Shown one piece after another: positions 49,501-60,000 of a stretch of DNA of 64,000 nucleotides. The translations under genes were made by a program, and so were the position numbers. The stretch comes from Ancistrus triradiatus. Taxonomy: Eukaryota > Chordata > Actinopteri > Siluriformes > Loricariidae. The notes below the pieces were generated by a model. The model was not told the origin of the DNA. It ran no database searches and was given only the letters and a program-made list of their open reading frames with translations. The stretch's first letter is position 1. Each line of letters opens with the position of its first letter. The DNA is taken from assembly GCA_025084515.1 (NCBI GenBank), contig JAJAGP010000944.1, positions 195,770 through 259,769 on the forward strand, given 5' to 3'.

Positions 49501-52500
49501 GAATGTGCATCAGTTTACAGTGCATTCGGAAAGTATTCACAGCGCTTCACTTTTTCCACATTTTGTTACGTTACAGCCTTATTCCAAATTGTATTAAATT
49601 AATCTCTTTCCTCAAAATTCTACACAAAATACCCCATTATGACCATGTGAAAAACGTTTTCTTGAGAGTTCTGAATGTATTAAAAATAAAAAACTAAGAA
49701 ATCACATTTACGTAAGTATTCACAGCCTTCGCCATGAAGCTCAAAATTGAGCTCAGGTGCATCTTGTTTCCACTGATCATCCTTGAGATGTTTCTACAGC
49801 ATAAATGGAGTCCACCTGTGGTAAATCCAGTTGATTGGAAATGATTTGGATAGGCACACACGTGTCTATATAAGGTCCCACAGTTGACTGCATGTCAGAG
49901 CGCAAACACCAAGCATGAAGTCATAGACCTCCGAGACAAAATTGTCTCGAGGCACAAATCTGGGGAAGGATACAGAAAAATTTCTGCTGCTTTGAAGGTC
50001 CCAATGAGCACAGTGGCCTCCATCATTCATAAATGGAAGAAGTTTGGAACCACCAGGACTCTTCCTAGAGCTGGCCGGCCATCTAAATTGAGCGATCGGG
50101 GGAGAAGGACCTTGGTCAGGGAGGTGACCAAGAACCCGATGGTCACTCTGTCAGAGCTCCTTGAGAACCTTGCAGAAGGACAACCATCTCTGCAGCAATC
50201 CACCAATCAGGCCTGTATGGCAGAGTGGCCAGACGAAAGCCACTCCTTAGTAAAAGGCACAAGGCAGCCCGTCTGGAATTTGCCAAAAGGCACCTGAAGG
50301 ACTCTCAGACCATGAGAAACAAAATTCTCTGGTCTGATGAGACAAAGATTGAACTCTTTGGTGTGAATGCCAGGCGTCATGTTTGGAGAAAACCAGGCAC
50401 TGCTCATCACGAGGCCAATACCATCCTTACAGTCAAGCATGGTGGTGGCAGCATCATGCTATGGGGATGTTTTTCAGCAGCAGGAACTGGCAGACTAGTC
50501 AGGATTGGCTTCAGGACCACTCTGTGAATGTCCTGGAGTGGCCCAGCCAGAGCCCAGACTTGAGTCCGATTGAACATCTCTGGAGAGATCTCACAGCCGT
50601 CTCACATCCAACCTGATGGAGCTTCAGAGGTACTTCAAAGAAGAATGGGCAAAACTGCCTAAAGATAGGTGTGCCAAGCTTGTGGCATCATATTCAAAAA
50701 GACTTGAGGCTGTAGTTGCTGCGAAAGGTGGTTCTACAAAGTATTAACCAAAGCCTGTGAATACTTATGTAAATATGATTTCTTTGTTTTTTTAATTTTA
50801 ATAAATTTTCAAAACTCTCAAGAAAACTTTTTTCACATGGTCATAATGGGGTATTTTGTGTAGAATTTTGAGGAAAGTGATTAATTTAATACAATTTGGA
50901 ATAAGGCTGTGATGTAAAAAAATGTGGAAAAAGTGAAGCGCTGTGAATACTTTCCGGATGCACTGTATATAGTTATAGGTTAGAGAGAATATACAGGTAA
51001 TGGGGAACATACAAAGGAGTACTATTTACAATAGGACAGGCAGATACACTTATGAAAGCCATTTACAGCTTATGTTAATAAGATAAGTAGAGGAAAGTCA
51101 TATACACACAAAATGAGTCTCTCTACAGACAGAGACTTCTGTTTTTAAACTCTAACCTGCCATGAGCAGTTAAGTAAAATATGCTAATAAGAGTTCAGTA
51201 CAGTACTATATACTCTTATCATAGGTCGGGCAGCACTGTACAGTGTCTTTGCTGTTTTGAGTTTGTTTACATCTGCAATGTTTATAGTTAAAATACAGAT
51301 TTTTATGTCCTTTTCTAATTTAATATAATTATTCAGACCTCGGTCGTTAAAGCGAACGGACATACAGTTCTATTTTATAATTGCTAACAAATTGCTATTT
51401 CTAAGGTAAAGCTGGCCTGATGACCACAAGGGTCAAGAGCCTGTGGCTGTACCTCTGCCTTTAATTTTTGAATTTTGTGTCACTTCCAAAGTTCCCATTT
51501 TGGATATGCGAAATTCTCCTGCTGTGTTTTAACCCTTGTGCCAAGCAAGGGGGTTGTAGGTCCTCCATAGTGCCTTTATACAGCTCGCAGCTACCGACCG
51601 CTTCTGTCCACCAGTAGGTGGCAAGAGTTCTACAGCAGTAGCATGCTTGCTCAGAGGAAGGCCCCACTTCCACCAGATCCATCAGCCTCGGCCGATGCTA
51701 CCTCATCAGGGAGCTGATCACTGCCTGAACTTCCTTCCTTCAGACATGGTTGATTACAACTGTGGAGCCCCAGGCCAGAGACACAGAGTCCACCTGAGCA
51801 CAGGATATTAATTTACATTTTAAGCCCTTTCCACTAGGCCCACATGTAGTTTGTGCCGTCTTTGTGGTTGGCTAACATTAAATAATTTCGTCTTAGACAT
51901 CATTGGTCAGTAGCACTTTAATTCTGAGTCACTCTTTTTAAATGTTACTTATTTATAAATTTTTGAGATATTAGATATTTATTCTTTTTTGTTTCTTTTG
52001 GGCTGTTCTTTTGTTGTTACTGTTTCAAATAAGAATATTTCTAAAATATCCTGGTAATGATTTTACTTAGATCATACATCCTAATCCTTCCAATCACTTC
52101 TCAGGACTCATACTTGTCTAGAATCACACCTCGGAATTCCCTGCTATCCAGAATTAATTTAATTGAAAATTAATGTAATGTTTCCTTTGTCTCTCCCTTT
52201 TTGGATGACACACTTCAGTCACATCAAAAGGAAATGTTATTTTCTCAAAAAGGATCTATAAATAAAAATGCCAAAAAAGTTAAATGAGATTAAATATATT
52301 TGAGAGGCTGTTAATATACTTGAGCAGGTGGCCCAAGGATGACATTTGTGCATTTGAAACTATATTGGAATCCAATTGAACTTTTAGCACAGAAGATGCA
52401 TGAAGTTAAAACTGAGCTAAATATCAGTGGGAAAACACGTCAATCAGAATCTCCTCCTTAATTCACCAGATCAAAGGCACCTAAAAAAGAAAAACCTGTT

Positions 52501-55500
52501 TACTCGTATGCTTACATCTGTGCTATTCTGAATCCTTACAGCCCCATTCATGATGCAGTGGCAGCAGATAACCTGACAGCAGTGTGGATGCTGTTGAACC
52601 ATGGCGCAGATCCGACGCTGGCCACCTATTCTGGTCAGACAACTATTAAACTGGCCCAAAGCACCAGCATGAAAACTTTTCTGAAAGGTAATATTATTCA
52701 TTGTTTGAACCTAAAAACTTTTGTGTTGAGGAAACATAACAGTAACCTGAAGTTTAAGTGTATTTAAAACAAGGTTTTTACATACATTTTGTAAATTGTT
52801 GCTCAAGAATGTTTTCAAACCAGTGATGCTAAACAATCCTGACTTCTGTAACTGATCATCTTAACAAACATACCACTTGTATTCTAATATGTACGTTTGT
52901 GGTAAAGTTTAGAAAAGGTACAGTATATGGAGACATAGTCCAATGTTCATTGATAGAATGCCTATAGAAACATATCATATCCTGTGAAATCATTACCTTT
53001 TATCACATTACACCCTGAAATAAAAAAACAATAATAATTTCAAGCTGTAGTTGCACATCATAACTCTCATTTGAAAAACACTGTTAACTGAACTGAAAAT
53101 GTTAGTATCTGTGCTGAGCAGTCCCCAGCCAGTGGACATTTTAGGAACTACAGGTGGCATTTCAATATTTTTAATAATAATCTGTTACATGTGGAGTTAA
53201 ATGCCCTGCTTTAGAATATAATATTTGGGCTCTTTTATACAGGTTTTTTCACACAGCTGTTTCCCATCCCTGTTTTAGATGCCTTTTTTGTAAACATGCC
53301 TGCATATTTTTTGAAGAGCAGTGTCTTTCTTCCAGAAGTCACTTTTTTTTTTTTGGGTAGTTTTTGTCTTGTTTTTGAAAATGCATTTTTTGAAAGTAAC
53401 TGTTGATCTTAAAGGTATCCAGAGCAATTTGAATGTGTAAATGGAGACGCTAATGCTATTCAAAGACTAACAAGCAAGTTCTCTGAGGCTAATAACAATG
53501 AATACCATACAATATATTGTTAACAGTATATTACATAGTTAAGAAAAGTCAATACAAAGAGCAGTGTACAACAAAAGTGTAGAGGAGAGAAAAGGCATTG
53601 CCCAAGGTTAAGGTTTGGACAGGTGAGTGTTCAGATGAAATGAAGAGAAACACTGGGCCATCCTGACAGGTTAGGAAGCTCAATTCACCAGACAGGGCAC
53701 TGGAACATTGAGTTCTGTAAAGCCAGGACCAGAGTTACATGACCAGGGGTAACATGAGAAAACTTTAGTAAGTTGTGAACCAGACAGGGAACTGTAGTGG
53801 ATCAGTGGAACTCAAAGGCAGACCGTCAAGCAAAACATTTGACAAGAGATAGTAGGAGGAACTGAGTGGTTTCTGTGGTGAGAGAATTATGTATTTTTCT
53901 GAGGTTGTGCAGAAGAAATCTGCAAGATCTGGTGGTTGATGTAATGTGTTCAGAAAAATTGAGGCTGTTGCCCAAATTTACTCCAGGATTGTTCGATGTT
54001 TGGGCTGGATGAACAGTGACACACTCTATCCTCATTAGCAAATTTTCCATCCACCAATTTTTTGCACATTTTGAAAATGCATAGTAAAAAAAACCCTCAA
54101 TGGAAAAAGTCTTTAAAAAAAAAAAAAAAGAGTTTTACACTAGGACAAGGTGGAATATTGTTAAAGACTAAATGTGATAAAAGGTAGTGGAAAAGAGTAT
54201 TTCAAATAAAGTATGACGTATCAAGCTGTGAGCAAAAACAAAACAAACTTGGTATTGTTACGTTTAGATATGATTAATAGTCTTCTCCCACTGAATGTGA
54301 GCAGGATTTTTAAAATTATATTAAGCGGAAAAGACAAGAAATGATTGAATGAAGAGGTGGGATGTGTTGAGATGCGTCGTGTGCTGCCGGTCAAACCAAC
54401 ACACACACAGCACATTTCAGCCCTCATTAGGTGGGCCACTGCTCGTCCTGCCCGGCGTCTCCAAACTGAACACAGCCATAAAAAGATTGTAAATGGCTAT
54501 AAAGATTATTCTGCTAAAAATATGCGTTTTTTTATATAACAAATACTGGGTTAAATTCCTCTGTTTTTGCTTGTTTCTGTGCCACCCCTAACTGTAATAA
54601 GTGGAAACATTAATTAATTCACATTTTTTCTGCTGAAATTTCAAAAATGCGCATAACATTTGGAAACGGTTGGATGGAAACTCGGATATTGAGAAGTCTA
54701 GCAGCTAGGAGTTCTTTGCTGGGACGTAGATCAGTTCAGCCTTGGTCCACATACAGCTTCAGGTAATGTTTTGCCATCAAGGAAGAGATTTCAGAGAGGC
54801 TGTCAAATGCATGATTTAACATTTAGGATGTGGATGGAGGGAATGGAAAGTAAAGTGGAGTATTATCTGGGTAGCATGTGAGAAGCCATGTGATCTAAAC
54901 ATTGAGCCCAGTGATTTAGTGTACAAGGATAACAGAAATGGACCAAAAACTGATCCCAGAGGAAATCCTATAGTAATCCTTTGAGGTGATGCAAGTGAAC
55001 CTGACTACACTACCTGGTAGAATCAGTCTTGTAATCATGAGGAAAACCAAGAAAGTATATGTGTCTCTCAATGCCCAAGTCAGCAAGAATAGTGCTGATA
55101 ATCTGATGATTCACAGTGTCCGATGCAGCAGGCAGATCCAGAAGGTTAAGTACTTAAGACCTGAAGTTTTCCTTGGCTCTGTGAAGATCTTAAGTGATGT
55201 AAGGAGAGCAGTTTCTATAGAATGGCATACCTTGTACAGATAGATAGATGGATGGATGGATAGATGGATTCAACTTTATTGTACCTGCCTAGTACAAGGC
55301 AATGAAATGCAGTAAGAGTCTACCAGAAGTGCAAATAGTAGCATTGTGCAAAAAAGCAGAACAGTGCAAGGGAAATAAAAGAAAATGAATATATGAACAT
55401 AGATAAAATATACAAATGTAAGAGATGTGGATTCATATACATATACAGTGGGGCAAAAAGGTATTTAGTCAGCCACTAATTGTGCAAGTTCTCTTACTTA

Positions 55501-56983
55501 GAAAGATGAGAGAGGTCTGTAATTTTCATCATAGGTATAGTTCAACTATGAGAGACAAAATGAGAAAAAAATCCAGGAAATCACATTGTAGGGTTTTTAA
55601 AGAATTTAAATGTAAATTATGGTGGAAAATAAGTATTTGGTCAATAACAAAACTTCAACTAAATACTTTGTAACATAACATTTGTTGGCAATGACAGAGG
55701 TCAAACCTTTCCTGTAAGTCTTCACCAGGTTTGCACACACTGTAGCTGGTATTTTGGCCCTTTCCTCCATGCAGATCTCCTCTAGAGCAGTGATGTTTTG
55801 GGGCAACACAGACTTTCAACTCCCTTCACAAATTTTCTATGGAGGTGAGGTCTGGAGACTGGCTAGGCCACTCCAGGACCTTGAAATGCTTTTTACGGAG
55901 CCATTCCTTTGTTGCCCGAGCGGTATGTTTGGGATCATCCATCCATCCGTCCATCTTCAATGCTCTCACTGATTGAAGGAGGTTTTGGCTTAAAATCTCA
56001 CGATACATGGCCCCGTTCATTCTTCCCTTAACACAGAACATTCGTCCCATCCCCTTTGCAGAAAAACAGCCCCAAAGCATGATGTTTCCACCCCCATGCT
56101 TCACAGTAGGTATGGCGTTCTTGGGATGCCACTTGGCATCCTTTTTCCTCCAGTTGAGTTTTTACCAAAAAGTTCTATTTTGGTTTCATCTGACCACATG
56201 ATATTCTCCCAATCCTCTTCTGGATCATCCATATCCTCTCTGGCAAACTTCAGACAGGCCTGGACATGTACTGGCTTAAGCAGGGGGACACGCCTGGCAC
56301 TGCAGGATCTGAGTTCCTCTCAGCGTAGTGTGTAACTGATGATAGTCTTTGTTACTTTGGTCCCAGCTCTCTGCAGGTCATTCATCAGGTCCCTCCTTGT
56401 AGTTCTGGGATTTTTGCTCACCATTCCCATGATAATTTGACCCCACGGGACGTGATCTTGGAGAGACCGAGGGAGATTATCAATGGTTGTGTATGTCTTA
56501 CAATTGCTCCCACAGTTGATTTATTTACATCAAACTGCTTGCCTATTTTAGATTCACTCTTCCAAGCCCGGTGCAGGTCTACAATTTTCTTCCTGGTGTC
56601 CTTCAACAGCTCTTTGTTCTTTGTCTATGGTTGAGTTTGGAGTCTGACTGTTTGAGGCTGTGGACAGGTGTCTTTTATACAGATAGCGAAGTCAAACAGG
56701 TGCCATTAATATAGGTAACGAGTGGAGGACAGAAGAGCTTCTTAAAGAAGAAGTTACAGGTCTGTGAAAGAAAAAAAAATCCCGGAAATCATGTTGTAGG
56801 ATTTACAATTAAATTCTTTAAAAATCCTACAACATGATTTTCGGGATTTTTTTTCTCATTTTGTCTCTCATAGTTGAAGTGTACCTATGATGAAAATTAC
56901 AGACCTCTATCATCTTTCTAAGTAGGAGAACTTGCACAATCAATGGCTGACTAAATACTTTTTTGCCCCACTGTACACACGCG

Positions 56984-57033
<50 letters not shown>

Positions 57034-60000
57034 TAGTATGCATAGATAGGTATGTACAGTAATGTGGACATGAGTGTGATGAGAAGTACGAACGATGTTA
57101 GGATAATTAGTCCAGTGTGTGCCATGTAGTCAGTAGTATTTTGTGGTGTCAGTAGTATTGTGTGGAGTCCAGGAACATGGTTGATGAGGGGAAGAAACTG
57201 TTTCTGAGTCGACTGGATTGGGTACGGATACTCCTGTATCTCCTTCCAGATGGCATGCAGTTATACAGTGTGTGGCTGGGGTGAGAGGAGTCCCTGATGA
57301 TGCTGCGTGTTCTGCACACGCAGCATTGGTGGTGAAAGGCTTCAATAGTGGGAGCTTTGTGCCAGTGATGTGCTAAGGAGTCTTCACTATCCTCTGTAGG
57401 GCCTTTCTGTCAGCCGCAGTGACATAGCCATACCATGATCAGTACACACTCACTGGTGCATCTCTGAAAGTTCTTGAGGATCTCAGGTCATAGATGGTCC
57501 TTCTTAAGTCTCATCCATTTACCAAGTAGGAGGTGTTGATGGTCCAGGAAAGATCTTCAGAGATGGGGGTTGCCCAGGCAATTGACGATGGAGACACGCT
57601 CTTCCTCAGCTCTGTTGATTTGAATGGGATTGTGTGTGCAGCCATTGGTTTTCCAGCAGTCCACAAAAAGCTCTTTGGTCTTCTCAGTGTTGAGGGAAAT
57701 GTTGTTGTATGGACACCAAGCTGTCAGATGCTAAATCTTCTCCCTGTATGCTGCCTAGTCATCAACACATATGTGGCTGACTGCTGTGGTGTCATCTGCA
57801 AACTTGATAATGATGTTGGGCCTGTGCAAAGGCACACAGTCATGTGTGAACAGGGAGAAGAGCAGGAGACTCAACGTACAGCCTTGCGGAACACCAGTGT
57901 TCAGAGTCCAGCTAGACTGTCCATCCTTACAGACTGGGGCCTGTTTGTAAGGAAATCCAAGACGCAGTTACACATGGGGGTGCTGATTCCCAGGTCACTG
58001 AGCTTGGTTACCATTCTGGTGGGGATGACCGTGATGAAAGTGGAGCTGAATTTGATGAACAGCATCTGGTTGTGGCTGTTTTTAGTGTCCAGGTGGGTAA
58101 GGACAGAATGAAGAGCATGAGTGGGATGGAGGTGATGGTCTGTAGTCTGTGAGTGTTTGGAAGTGCTCCTCGACAGACAGTTGGTAGGTGTGTCTGGTTT
58201 TCCCAACACTTCGTTTCAGGTTTGCCTGAAATCTGACTAATGAGATGCATGTGGTGAGAAATCAAATTAAATGAGCTAAAATCCAACTCTTTTTCAGATT
58301 TTTTTAATCCGATTTCCAGATTTTACTCTTATCTGGGAAATGAGAAGAATGCTGTTTACATGATCGCCTGAATAATGTGATAACTGCAGAAAATCGATTA
58401 TGATCGGATTATTAATTTCATGTATATGCACTCAATGAGAGGTGATCAGACTGCCTCGGATGGGGGAAGGGACATCCCTGTGTGCTCTGCAGTGTTTGTG
58501 TAAACATGATCTAAACTGTTGTCACCCCAGTTGGATCAGGATGCACTCAGTTCTTCCATAGGTAACTTAGTATTAACACCAGGGGGTGTCGACTGCAATG
58601 ACGACAACAGCAGCCAGACCAGACTGGTTGGTATGCTTGTTTTCCTGAAGAAAGGAGGAGGGCTGTAAAAGAACAGCACTTTTGAACAAGAATGGAAGGA
58701 GGGAGATTGATCTGTAGTGGGGCACGTCAGCTGGGTTGAGGAATTTTGTCTTCAGCAGAGGTGTAACTCGAACCACCTTGAAGAGAGAAGGAACCAGGAT
58801 GGAATTCATTTTTAGTTTTAATAAGCCTATAGAACATTTTCCTTGTATCTAATATGTAATGGCTGGTTTGACCAGGCACAGACGTGACCACATTTGTTGG
58901 TACCCATAAATAGCATTTGTCTCATGTATACCGTCATTCCTTTGGTATGACAAAGAGTAATAAAAAAAAAACCTCCTTAGGTGTGACCATAAGTATAAAA
59001 ACTTGACATCAGATTGAGGAGAAGGATAGTGCGAATCTAAACAAACAGCTCAAGTCTTCCAAAGAGATACAAGTAATGTACTGATAAAGTAGTATTGAAC
59101 CATCCCTCATTTTAGAGCAACAGTGGGATCCATGGAAGAAGACCCAAGTGGATTTCAAGGTTGAGAGAAAAACATAAACAGACTGGAATTTGCTAAAATG
59201 CACATTGAGAAGCCACTCGGCTTCTGGGAGAATGTCCTTTGGAAAGATGAGACAATCACATCATCTCTTGAATTTGTGTAGAACACAATGAAACCTCAAG
59301 ACTATCAGCTCTGTAGTGGCCTTCAGCGAGCCCCGATCTGAATCCTACCTGTCTTTAGAAAGAGCTGAAACATTCAGTCTGTAGGTCCTGCACCCTTCAA
59401 ACCTGAGACAAGTGGAGCAATTGCTCAGGAAGAGTGGGCCAAACTACTTGTTGACCTGTGCAGAAGTTCCATTGAGAGCTACAGAAATTGCTTCTTTTGC
59501 AGTGATTCCCTCTAAAGGTTGTGTGACAGAATATTATGTTGCGTCTCATGATTTTTGTAAATACTATTTTTCATTTGATTTATTCAAAATATTCTGTTGA
59601 ATTCAAAAGCAAAGTCAAATTTGATTTTTAGTGCACAGGCACTGAAGTGTCTGGATACTGAGTACTGAGATGTCACCAAAAATTAAATACCTTGAAGAAA
59701 TATAACATTATCATTAGGAATTGAGAAAAACTAAACAAGAAAATGACAGCCGATGGATCATTAGGATTTTCACAAATACAAGCACTGAAAACCCTACAGC
59801 TGTATCTTACCACCCACTTACTGCACAAAAATGTCTTATTGAGATCTAAACTATTACATTCCTGTAAACAGTTCCCAGTGTATTAAATACCTTAAGGTAG
59901 AAGTCGTCAAAACCAACATCTCATGATACATCTGATGAAACATGGAATTATTGACTGTCAAGAAAATGTTTTGACTGCATGACAACACAACAGCACTACT

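Larger units (their letters stand above)
55235..58810 (-). mobile_element. L2/Rex-like LINE with nested Tc1
   Basis: The minus-strand 3' end at 55235-55320 has a ggatggat-type microsatellite tail next to tacaaggcaatgaaatgcag, a LINE 3' UTR seen in fish. After the Tc1 (55446-56973), 57060-58290 gives RT pieces such as HLDTKNSHNQMLFIKFSSTF, TKLSDLGISTPMCNCVLDFL and NRPQSVRM. At 58809-58573 FKVVRVTPLLKTKFLNPADV PHYRSISLLPF is an RT N-terminal block that may belong to a second, L2-like copy. All frames are interrupted. Confidence 0.7.

Noticed and set aside
57533..58111. 192-codon plus-strand frame
   Set aside because: The opposite strand carries LINE reverse-transcriptase motifs; this frame is its shadow.
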